Shown: piece after piece, positions 5,283 through 10,921 of the stretch
How the letters are laid out: each line of letters opens with the position of its first letter
Numbering within the stretch: the stretch's first letter is position 1
Origin: an uncultured bacterium
GTDB lineage: Bacteria; Patescibacteriota; Minisyncoccia; Moranbacterales; GWC2-37-73
Direction: 5' to 3'
Assembly: GCA_903866285.1 (NCBI GenBank)
Contig: CAIPMZ010000116.1
Coordinates: forward strand, 1 to 11,132
DNA: 11,132 bases
Translations under genes and position numbers: made by a program
Notes under the pieces: generated by a model
What the model was told of the DNA's origin: nothing
The model's input: only the letters and a program-made list of their open reading frames with translations
Database searches by the model: none

Positions 5283-5339
5283 TCAGTAATCAATAACTAG
5301 TAATCAGTAACTAGTAACTAGTAATCACTAACTAAAAAC
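5263..5339 (+). repeat. YAGTAAY heptamer array between two genes
   Basis: Ten head-to-tail 7-base units run from 5263 to 5332: CAGTAAC, TGGTAAT, CAGTAAT, CAGTAAT, CAATAAC, TAGTAAT, CAGTAAC, TAGTAAC, TAGTAAT, CACTAAC. A decayed TAAAAAC follows. The array supplies the stop codon of the upstream gene and ends 2 bases before the ATG of the next. Confidence 0.92.
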
Positions 5340-5341
5340 GT

Positions 5342-6481
5342 ATGACAGACAAAAAAGAAATTAAGGAGGCTGAAATCTTAAAAGAAGAGCTTGGTCATCC
5401 GGAAGAAGAAATCTTTGTGGAAAAAGAGCAGTCAGTTGAAGAAGTTTTAATTGACTCAGTTGATGAAAAAAATCATAAAATTAAAAATTTAATTTCAGTG
5501 GTAATTTTATTGGCTGGTTTATTTGCTGGTAGTTTGTTTGTAGATGTTGTGCAACTAATTCGTGGCGGTGGTTTCTCGCAGCACGCTTTAAATAGCACAG
5601 ATGTTTTTCAATCAGGCGGTAAAACTTGGGTTGCTTATACGGAACCAATGGTGACAGTTAAGGTTATTAGCGATGAGGCTTGCGGAGAAGCTTGTAAGCC
5701 AGATGAGGTTCTGGTTGGAATTAAAGGCGCGCTACCAACGATGCTAACTGAGAAAATTGAGGCTAATTCCAAGGAGGGTAAAAAATTAATTGAGCAATTT
5801 AAAATTAAAACAATTCCAGCTTTTATCTTTTCGAAAGAAATTGAAAAAACGGAACTCTTTGCTAAAGCGCAACCTTTCCTGGATAAGCAAGGTGAATCTT
5901 ATGCGATTAAATCAGCCGAAGCTGGTTTCCCAGTTGGGAAATATGTAGTAGCCCCAGAAATTTCTGCGGGAGATATCAAAATTGGAGCGGATGATGCTAA
6001 GGTAAAAGTTATCACTTTTGGTTATTTTCAAGGTCCTAGTGATAAGAAATTTTATCAAGAAATTGTGACGCCTTTGCTGAAAGATTATGGTGATAGAATT
6101 CAGTTTGTCTTTAAAAATTATTTCCCACCAGCTTCTATCCTTGGAGCCCAGGCGGCAATGGCTGGCGAGTGTGCTAATGCGCAAGGAAAGTTCTTGCCTT
6201 ATGCTGAAAAACTTTTTACCGGCCAACTCGTCTGGGGAAAGCTTAAGGACGCTGCCGTAATCTTTAAAGGTTACGCTGCCGCCACTGGACTTAACGCGGG
6301 CGACTTTAATAAATGTTTAGATACGAAACAATTCCAAGCTCAAATAGACGCTACCTTAGCCGAAGGTCAAGCCTTTGGCATTCAGGCTACGCCTTCGATG
6401 TTTATCGGGAGCAACCTTCAGGCAACTACGGTTGTCTATGAGGAAGTTAAAATGGTTTTAGACCAGCAACTGAATAAATAG
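5342..6481 (+). CDS. Membrane-anchored double thioredoxin-fold protein with inactive DsbA-like domain
   Basis: This is a 379-residue protein. Residues 1-46 are acidic and cytoplasmic, and residues 49-70 are one membrane helix, placing the rest outside. A first thioredoxin-like domain (about 100-200) has CGEAC (Cys114, Cys118; CxxxC rather than CxxC) and a TIPAF cis-Pro loop. A second domain (about 205-379) is DsbA-like: VKVITFGYFQ at the first strand, KNYFPP, AAMAGECANAQGKF, CLDTKQF and the cis-Pro loop GIQATPSMFIG. Where active relatives have FQCPYC, this protein has FQGPSD (229-234), so both catalytic cysteines are absent. Cys277 and Cys325, at places where many Gram-positive-type DsbA proteins have an extra pair, are kept. 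The domain may be a binding module or chaperone, while the CxxxC domain could still be redox-active; both are inference. No Shine-Dalgarno is visible. Two hairpins follow the stop. Confidence 0.88.
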   Translation: MTDKKEIKEAEILKEELGHPEEEIFVEKEQSVEEVLIDSVDEKNHKIKNLISVVILLAGLFAGSLFVDVVQLIRGGGFSQHALNSTDVFQSGGKTWVAYTEPMVTVKVISDEACGEACKPDEVLVGIKGALPTMLTEKIEANSKEGKKLIEQFKIKTIPAFIFSKEIEKTELFAKAQPFLDKQGESYAIKSAEAGFPVGKYVVAPEISAGDIKIGADDAKVKVITFGYFQGPSDKKFYQEIVTPLLKDYGDRIQFVFKNYFPPASILGAQAAMAGECANAQGKFLPYAEKLFTGQLVWGKLKDAAVIFKGYAAATGLNAGDFNKCLDTKQFQAQIDATLAEGQAFGIQATPSMFIGSNLQATTVVYEEVKMVLDQQLNK

Positions 6482-6504
6482 CCCCAGTGGCATCTGCCAC
6501 GGGG
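6482..6504 (+). terminator. GC-rich hairpin directly after the stop codon
   Basis: CCCC-A-GTGGCA, loop TC, TGCCAC-GGGG: a 10-base-pair stem with one bulged A. No T-run follows, so it may stabilise the 3' end or act as a weak terminator ahead of the stronger one at 6535. Confidence 0.6.
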
Positions 6505-6534
6505 TAAACTTTGTTAGCTTGTAGGAAACTGGAT

Positions 6535-6560
6535 AAAAACGAGGCAAGTGCCTCGTTTTT
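6535..6560. terminator. Intrinsic terminator
   Basis: AAAAACGAGGCA, loop AG, TGCCTCGTTTTT: a perfect 12-base stem with T-runs on both strands. It separates the membrane-protein operon from the por operon. Confidence 0.88.
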
Positions 6561-6614
6561 CGTTGCCAGCGGCGAATTTTTTTAGTTAAGTACAGTTAAG
6601 AACTTAGCAAGACT

Positions 6615-6640
6615 ACTTCCATATATCCATTTATGGAAGT
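6615..6640. repeat. Inverted repeat ACTTCCATA/TATGGAAGT
   Basis: A perfect 9-base inverted repeat with an 8-base centre, lying in the 457-base gene-free gap before porG. It could be an operator or an RNA stem; nothing else shows its role. Confidence 0.5.
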
Positions 6641-6734
6641 GAAGGTAGAAATTTTTATAGCTAGCGGGGCGTAATTATTTTTGCCTTAGTAAACTCAGCT
6701 TGGAAATTTTGGGCGTGCTGGATTTTGGAAAATG

Positions 6735-6743
6735 TGTTAGAAT
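6735..6743 (+). promoter_or_regulatory. Possible extended -10 promoter for the por operon
   Basis: TGT followed by TAGAAT matches an extended -10 element, but no good -35 lies 16-18 bases upstream. It would give a leader of about 190 bases containing the inverted repeats below. A second AT-rich candidate, TATAAA, lies near 6760. Confidence 0.3.
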
Positions 6744-6780
6744 GAAGAAAGTTAAGAAATATAAAAATTTATTCGAGTCA

Positions 6781-6798
6781 TTCGAATTAAAATTCGAA
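6781..6798. repeat. TTCGAATT palindrome
   Basis: TTCGAATT-AA-AATTCGAA is an 8-base perfect stem with a 2-base centre. Flanking ATTTATTCGA on the left and TTCGAATAAAT on the right extend the word pattern. Confidence 0.7.
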
Positions 6799-6813
6799 TA
6801 AATATAAAAATGA

Positions 6814-6940
6814 ATCCAGTAGTGAGAATTCAAAAATTTCTTACATTAAGCTGGTTTATTTGAATTTAAATAATAGTAAAATTACAACTAATTGATTTAA
6901 TTTTTTTGGGCAAAGCCCATTTGAATTTCTACTACTGGAT
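6814..6940. repeat. Inverted-repeat pair ending on the porG start codon
   Basis: The left arm 6814-6834 (ATCCAGTAGT...AATTCAAA) and the right arm 6920-6940 (TTTGAATT...ACTACTGGAT) are inverted copies with 3 mismatches in 21. The 85 bases between are AT-rich and hold no gene; GGGC-AAA-GCCC (6908-6918) sits just before the right arm. The right arm supplies the first two bases of the porG ATG. Confidence 0.75.
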
Positions 6941-7511
6941 GAAACAATACAAAGACACTTTTGAAATTATTTTTTTTGCGCGAGGCGGACAAGGGGCGAA
7001 AACTGCTTCGGAGTTAGTGGCGCACGCCGCAGTTAATGAGGGGAAATTTGTAAAAGCTTTTCCTTTTTTTGGGCCGGAAAGATCTGGCGCGCCGACCAAG
7101 ATGTTTTTAAGAATTTCTAAAACTAAATTAAGAACCCAAGAGCCGGTTACGGATCCAGATGCAGTGGTGGTGATGGACGAGACCGTCTTAGGCGGTCAGG
7201 ATGTGGCCAATAATTTGGATGAACATGAAGTTTTGATTGTTAATTCAAAAAGAACCGGCGAAGAAATTCGAAAGGAAGTGCCTCATTTTAAGGGTAAGAT
7301 TTACGCCATTGATGCTAATGGAATTGCTATTCGTGTTATTGGCAGCCCAAATCCAAATATGGTTTTAGTTGGACAACTCCTCAAAATTACGGCAGTTGTT
7401 TCATTGGAAAGCGCCGCCGAGGTTTTTCGGGGAGTTTTTCTTGAAAAAATTGGAAAAGATTTAACGGAAAAAAATATTAAAGCCATGGAGGCAGGGTATG
7501 ATGAACTCTAA
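6939..7511 (+). CDS. porG: 2-oxoacid (pyruvate) ferredoxin oxidoreductase, gamma subunit
   Basis: This 190-residue subunit has the usual length for a separate gamma subunit. The diagnostic N-terminus is FARGGQGAKTASELVAHAA (about 13-31), then GKFVKAFPFFGPERSGAP. This is the POR_N/gamma domain that shapes the CoA-side surface of the enzyme. The complex oxidises pyruvate with CoA to acetyl-CoA and CO2 and passes two electrons to ferredoxin in the cytoplasm. porD, porA and porB follow on the same strand, so the full four-subunit set is present. I chose ATG 6939. The frame also has a TTG at 6906, but that adds repeat-derived residues. No Shine-Dalgarno is visible, because the start lies in an inverted repeat. 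Substrate preference (pyruvate or another 2-oxoacid) cannot be fixed from this subunit. Confidence 0.93.
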   Translation: MKQYKDTFEIIFFARGGQGAKTASELVAHAAVNEGKFVKAFPFFGPERSGAPTKMFLRISKTKLRTQEPVTDPDAVVVMDETVLGGQDVANNLDEHEVLIVNSKRTGEEIRKEVPHFKGKIYAIDANGIAIRVIGSPNPNMVLVGQLLKITAVVSLESAAEVFRGVFLEKIGKDLTEKNIKAMEAGYDEL

Positions 7512-7514
7512 AAA

Positions 7515-7606
7515 CTTAACGGATAAAAACGGATTGATTACAGATTGACACATATCACGGATATCCGTGCTCCGTGAAAATCAGTCATAAATTCGTGAAA
7601 ATTAGT
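7515..7606. repeat. ATCCGTG-type arms meeting in a palindrome, without cargo
   Basis: The left arm (AACGGAT, AAACGGATT, ATCACGGAT) and the right arm (ATCCGTG, CTCCGTG, ATTCGTG) are inverted word arrays that join at a perfect 14-base palindrome, CACGGATATCCGTG (7556-7569). The word family is the same as the arms around the GxxExxY gene at 9474-10010. The array fills the porG-porD gap. Confidence 0.8.
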
Positions 7607-7612
7607 ACCAAT

Positions 7613-7903
7613 ATGGAAAAAGGCGGAATTATTAAGCACAATCAGGAAAAGGCTCCAAAGACAGGGGACTGGCGCTATCTGAAGCCAGAAATTGACGCAG
7701 CAAAATGCATTGGTTGCACGACTTGCGTGGGATTTTGTCCTGAGGCGGTGATGGAAATGCGTAAGCGTAGCGAGCAAGAAAGTGAGGTCAGCGCCCAGTT
7801 TGCAAAAGAAAAAGAAATTGTGGAAATTGACCTCGAATATTGCAAAGGTTGCGGAGTTTGCGCGCAGGTTTGCCCAGTGAAAGCGATTGTTATGAAAAAG
7901 TAA
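7613..7903 (+). CDS. porD: 2-oxoacid (pyruvate) ferredoxin oxidoreductase, delta (ferredoxin-like) subunit
   Basis: This 96-residue subunit carries two 4Fe-4S clusters that lead electrons from the TPP-bearing subunit out to ferredoxin. Both motifs are complete: CIGCTTCVGFCP (Cys32, 35, 38, 42) and CKGCGVCAQVCP (Cys77, 80, 83, 87). A typical delta N-terminus (KTGDWRYLKPEID) precedes them. The 30 or so residues between the clusters are charged. I chose ATG 7613. An in-frame GTG at 7574 would add 13 residues encoded by the repeat and is unlikely. There is no Shine-Dalgarno. The gene's last 15 bases before the loop, including the Met-Lys-Lys codons, form the left half of a perfect palindrome that runs into the next insertion. 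Confidence 0.93.
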   Translation: MEKGGIIKHNQEKAPKTGDWRYLKPEIDAAKCIGCTTCVGFCPEAVMEMRKRSEQESEVSAQFAKEKEIVEIDLEYCKGCGVCAQVCPVKAIVMKK

Positions 7904-7918
7904 ACTTTTTCATAACAA
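7887..7918. repeat. 32-base perfect palindrome over the porD stop codon
   Basis: TTGTTATGAAAAAGT, centre AA, ACTTTTTCATAACAA: 15-base arms with no mismatch. The left arm is porD coding sequence; the TAA (7901-7903) spans the centre. No T-run follows, so it is not a classic terminator. The heptamer array starts right after it. Confidence 0.85.
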
Positions 7919-7952
7919 GTATAAGGTATTTTGTAGAATGTATAATGTATGG
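7919..7952 (+). repeat. GTATNNT heptamer array, left arm of the S23 cassette
   Basis: Four 7-base units, GTATAAG, GTATTTT, GTAGAAT, GTATAAT, then GTATGG. The ATG of the S23 remnant (7949) lies in the last partial unit. Confidence 0.88.
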
Positions 7953-8283
7953 AATTTAAAAGCACAAAAATTCAATCTTTCACAGACTTATATGCCTGGC
8001 AAGAGGGGCACAAGTCGGTCATTATGCTTTATACTGTAACTAAAAATTTCCCAAAAGAAGAGATGTTTGGGTTGGTGAGTCAAATGAGAAGAAGCGCTGT
8101 TTCAGTTACATCCAATATCGCATTTATTGCATTGCCCAGGGATCGCTCACAGAAATACAAAGTCAGTTATTTATTGCAAGAGATGTAGGTTATTTGAATG
8201 ACGAAGATTTTGATAAAATTTCAAAACAAACCGTTATTGTTCATAAATTAATAACTGGACTAAAAAAGATAGGTTTAAAATAA
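7949..8283 (+). pseudogene. Broken S23/four-helix-bundle protein gene (23S rRNA intervening-sequence type)
   Basis: The first frame (7949-8122) has the S23 signature: FTDLYAWQEGHK, YTVTKNFPKEEMFGL, QMRRSAVSVTSNIA. The family then normally continues with EGFxRxSxKE..., but here that stretch is absent and the frame changes. From 8125 another frame reads YCIAQGSLTEIQSQLFIARD, VGYLNDEDFDKI and ends TGLKKIGLK at TAA 8281-8283, which is the rest of the family. So about 40 bases are deleted, not a multiple of three. The uninterrupted first frame runs on to 8188 with non-family residues. Intact members are about 115-125 residues, form four-helix-bundle pentamers and are related to the Avd accessory protein of diversity-generating retroelements; their cellular role is poorly known. 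It sits between porD and porA inside inverted heptamer arrays. Confidence 0.85.
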
Positions 8284-8289
8284 TTTTAA

Positions 8290-8324
8290 TTTATACTTAA
8301 TACATTCTACATGATACATAATAC
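8290..8324 (-). repeat. GTATNNT heptamer array, right arm of the S23 cassette
   Basis: Read on the minus strand from 8324: GTATTAT, GTATCAT, GTAGAAT, GTATTAA, GTATAAA, five exact 7-base units. It is the inverted counterpart of 7919-7952, with 12 identical bases TGTAGAATGTAT in register. The porA ATG (8311) is inside it. Confidence 0.9.
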
Positions 8325-9474
8325 AAAAATTCAGGCCTTGACCGGTGGTTACGCGGTGGCGGAGGCTTGGCGACAAATTGAGCCAGATGTGATGGCGGTT
8401 TATCCAATCACGCCTCAGACGACAATTATTGAAACTTATGCCAAAATGAAAGCGGACGGGCTGGTTTCAACTGAGGTTGTGCAGGTAGAATCTGAACATA
8501 GCGCAATGAGCGCTACTATCGGCGCGTCGGCTGCTGGCGCGCGCGCGGTGACGGCTTCGAGTTCGCAAGGAATTTTATATATGGCAGAAACTTTGCCAGT
8601 GGTTAGCGGCTTAGGGCTTCCAATCGTGATGAGCGTCAGCTCCCGGGCTCTGAGCGCGCCACTGAATATTCACGGGGAACATGGCGACGTGATGGCGGTG
8701 CGAGATTTGGGTTGGATTCAAATTTTTGCTGAGCAAGCGCAAGATGCTTATGATGATACGATTATTGCCCTGAAATTGGCCGAGGAAATCAATGCCCCCG
8801 TGATGCCGATTATGGATGGTTTTCATACTTCGCATACGACTGAGCGAGTGGAAATTTTAGAAGATAGCGTGGTCAAGGAATTTGTGGGCGAGCGTAAAGC
8901 CGAGCAATCTTTACTTGATTTCGAAAATCCGACTACCTTCGGAACGCTGGCCCTGCAAAATACTTTTTTTGAATTTAAACTTGAGCAAGAAAAAGTAATG
9001 CAAAAGGCTAAAACGGCTTATAAGAAAATTTGCGGAGAGTTTTTTAAAATTTCTGGGCGAAAGTACGGGATGTTTGAGGAATATAAAGTGAAGGATGCAA
9101 CTAGGGTTATGGTAATTATGGGCGCTACCGCTGGAACAGCTAAAGAGGTTGTCGATAAACTTCGTGAGCAAGGAGAAAAAGTCGGGCTGTTAGTTATTAA
9201 ATTATTTCGACCTTTTCCCTATAAAGAAATTGGGCAAGCGCTAGCGCATATTCCAAAAATTGCCGTGCTGGATCGCGCAATTTCCTTCGGCGCTTTTCCA
9301 CCACTCTATCAAGACATCGTCAGTAGTGTTTATCACGGTTCCAGTCGCAAACCTGATCTGGCCAGCTACATCTACGGTCTCGGCGGCCGCGACACCATGC
9401 AAAAGGATCTTGAAAAGGTTTTTAGGGATTTGGAAGAAGGGGAGATTGGGAATAAAGTTAAATACCTAGTATAA
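8311..9474 (+). CDS. porA: 2-oxoacid (pyruvate) ferredoxin oxidoreductase, alpha subunit
   Basis: This 387-residue subunit has the full length for a separate alpha subunit. Domain I (about 8-235) has ALTGGYAVAEAW and YPITPQTTIIE (31-41). VESEHSA follows, with Glu60 at the place of the Glu that contacts the TPP aminopyrimidine in related enzymes, and then GEHGDVMAVRDLGWIQIFA. Domain II (about 265-365) has VMVIMGATAGTAKEVVDKLREQG, then VGLLVIKLFRPFP and IAVLDRAISFG, the transketolase-C-like part. It pairs with PorB to make the TPP active site. The ATG at 8311 lies inside the right heptamer array of the S23 cassette. The first residues, MIHNT, are therefore repeat-encoded, and KIQALTGG is probably where ancestral sequence begins. 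There is no Shine-Dalgarno. The gene is otherwise intact, with all core motifs. Confidence 0.95.
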   Translation: MIHNTKIQALTGGYAVAEAWRQIEPDVMAVYPITPQTTIIETYAKMKADGLVSTEVVQVESEHSAMSATIGASAAGARAVTASSSQGILYMAETLPVVSGLGLPIVMSVSSRALSAPLNIHGEHGDVMAVRDLGWIQIFAEQAQDAYDDTIIALKLAEEINAPVMPIMDGFHTSHTTERVEILEDSVVKEFVGERKAEQSLLDFENPTTFGTLALQNTFFEFKLEQEKVMQKAKTAYKKICGEFFKISGRKYGMFEEYKVKDATRVMVIMGATAGTAKEVVDKLREQGEKVGLLVIKLFRPFPYKEIGQALAHIPKIAVLDRAISFGAFPPLYQDIVSSVYHGSSRKPDLASYIYGLGGRDTMQKDLEKVFRDLEEGEIGNKVKYLV

Positions 9475-9521
9475 AACGGATTTTCACGGATTTGTGACGG
9501 ATATTCACGAATCACGGATTC
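9474..9521 (-). repeat. ATCCGTG-type arm left of the GxxExxY gene
   Basis: Read on the minus strand the words are ATCCGTG, ATTCGTG, ATCCGTC, ATCCGTG and ATCCGTT with 0-4 base gaps. It begins at the last base of the porA stop codon. Confidence 0.85.
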
Positions 9522-9528
9522 ATATTTT

Positions 9529-9957
9529 ATGAGTGAGGATGGTCTATTGGAAAAAGAATTATCATACAAGGTGCGAGGATGTTTTTATAATGTTGCAAAT
9601 AAATACGGAAAGGGATTAAAAGAAATTATTTATCAAAAAGCGCTAGAAGAAGAATTGGAAAAAGAGAATTTAAAATTTGAAAGTCAAAAAAGAATTGATA
9701 TTTATTCATTGGAAACAGGCAAAAAATTGGGCACATATGTTCCAGATATCTTAGTAGAGGATAAAATAATAGTAGAAATTAAAGCGACTAGCTTTACGAG
9801 AGTTGATGATATTAATCAGCAAAGATCTTATTTAAAAGCTAGTAAATATGAAATTGGTTATTTGGTTAATTTTTGTACCCAAGAATTAGAAATAAAAAGA
9901 TCTATTTGCACAAATGATAGAAAGCCATTTATAGCTAAACTAAAATTAAATTTATAA
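9529..9957 (+). CDS. GxxExxY family protein (PD-(D/E)XK nuclease-like)
   Basis: This 142-residue protein is complete. The naming motif is GLKEIIY (29-35). Next come the typical QKALEEEL and SQKRIDIYSLETG, then YVPDILVEDKIIVEIKA (70-86). In that stretch Asp73, Glu83 and Lys85 fit the Asp...Glu-x-Lys core of PD-(D/E)XK nucleases. It ends with YLKASKYEIGYLVNFCTQELEIKR. Family members are widespread small genes of unknown role, and nuclease activity is predicted from the fold, not shown here. The gene lies between porA and porB with no functional link to pyruvate oxidation, and inverted short-word arms surround it. Its codons are noticeably more AT-rich than those of the por genes. ATG 9529 gives the family's usual length; no Shine-Dalgarno is seen. 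Confidence 0.9.
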   Translation: MSEDGLLEKELSYKVRGCFYNVANKYGKGLKEIIYQKALEEELEKENLKFESQKRIDIYSLETGKKLGTYVPDILVEDKIIVEIKATSFTRVDDINQQRSYLKASKYEIGYLVNFCTQELEIKRSICTNDRKPFIAKLKLNL

Positions 9958-10010
9958 TTTGTGTAAATTTGTGATTTGTGAAAATCCGTAGTTAATCCGT
10001 TTTTAATCAG
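9958..10010 (+). repeat. ATCCGTG-type arm right of the GxxExxY gene
   Basis: The words read TTTGTGT, ATTTGTG, ATTTGTG, ATCCGTAG, ATCCGTT, ATCAGT. This is the inverted counterpart of 9474-9521 and ends 8 bases before the porB ATG. Confidence 0.85.
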
Positions 10011-10018
10011 TATTTAAT

Positions 10019-10918
10019 ATGAATAAAGACTTAACCAAAAAATTATCAACTGGGCATGCGACTTGTGCGGGATGTGGAATTCCGGCGATTGTACGGACTG
10101 TGCTGGGGGCAACTGAGGAACAAGTGATTGTGTCTAATGCCACAGGGTGTCTCGAGGTAACTACCACAATTTATCCGGCTACGGCTTGGAAAGTTCCCTA
10201 TATTCACAGTGTTTTTGGCAATGCGGCAGCTACCGCGGCTGGGATTGATGCAGCCCAAAAAGCTCTGCAAAAGTCTGGTAAGCTTGAAAAGCCGGCCAAG
10301 ATTATTGCTTTTGGCGGAGATGGCGGAACATATGACATTGGACTGCAAGCCCTTTCTGGCGCCCTTGAGCGTGGCCATGATTTTCTCTATGTTTGCTATG
10401 ACAATGAAGGCTATATGAACACGGGCGGGCAACGCTCAGGCGCAACACCCTTTGGCGCCAACACTGAAACGGCGCCAGCTGGCAGCGATTCTTTTGGAAA
10501 GGCTCAACAACGCAAAGACTTGATGGAAATTGTCAAAGCTCATGGCATCAAATATCTCGCTCAAGCAAACGTGGCTTATCTTCCAGATCTGAAACGCAAA
10601 GCCCAAAAAGCTTTAAACACTCCTGGCCCATCTTTTCTGTTGGTTCTGCAGCCTTGCACCCAACTTTGGAAATTTCCCACTTCCGAGTATGTGGCGGTGG
10701 GCAAACTTGCCACTGAAACCAATTTTTGGCCACTTTATGAAATAGAAGATGGAAAATATACTATTAATAATGCACCCAAGAGCCCAAAACCCATTGAAGA
10801 TTTCTTGAAGACTCAAGGACGTTTTAAGCATCTCTTCAAGGATAAAAATGCTGAGGTAATTGCAAAAATACAAGCGGAAGTGAATGCGAACTGGGAAAAA
10901 CTTTTGAAAAAAGTATAA
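10019..10918 (+). CDS. porB: 2-oxoacid (pyruvate) ferredoxin oxidoreductase, beta subunit
   Basis: This 299-residue subunit binds thiamine pyrophosphate and the proximal 4Fe-4S cluster. Cluster ligands are Cys16 and Cys19 (ATCAGCG), Cys44 (TGCLEV) and Cys213 (QPCTQLW), the set expected for a beta subunit. The TPP/Mg motif starts GGDGGTYDIGLQALSGALERG (about 99-119, Asp101 first) and continues with YVCYDNEGYMNTGGQRS (124-140). SVFGNAAATAAGID fits the TPP-facing loop. The C-terminal part (220-299), with TSEYVAVGKLATETNFWPLYEI, is typical of the separate PorB/VorB type. With PorA it completes the active site; with PorD the electron path to ferredoxin. No ferredoxin gene lies in the window. The start directly follows the repeat arm of the GxxExxY cassette and has no Shine-Dalgarno. 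The stop is followed by a long repeat array and no clear terminator. Confidence 0.95.
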   Translation: MNKDLTKKLSTGHATCAGCGIPAIVRTVLGATEEQVIVSNATGCLEVTTTIYPATAWKVPYIHSVFGNAAATAAGIDAAQKALQKSGKLEKPAKIIAFGGDGGTYDIGLQALSGALERGHDFLYVCYDNEGYMNTGGQRSGATPFGANTETAPAGSDSFGKAQQRKDLMEIVKAHGIKYLAQANVAYLPDLKRKAQKALNTPGPSFLLVLQPCTQLWKFPTSEYVAVGKLATETNFWPLYEIEDGKYTINNAPKSPKPIEDFLKTQGRFKHLFKDKNAEVIAKIQAEVNANWEKLLKKV

Positions 10919-10921
10919 AGC

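Noticed and set aside
6765..6800. tRNA-like TTCGAGTC / TTCGAATT words
   Set aside because: No acceptor stem, anticodon arm or CCA context can be built around them; they are part of a palindromic repeat.
7889..7916. Rho-independent terminator after porD
   Set aside because: The stem is perfect but AT-rich, lies over the stop codon and lacks a following T-run; termination here would also silence porA and porB.
7949..8283. Programmed frameshift in the S23 gene
   Set aside because: Conserved residues are missing at the frame change, so a deletion explains it better; no slippery site with a downstream structure is apparent.
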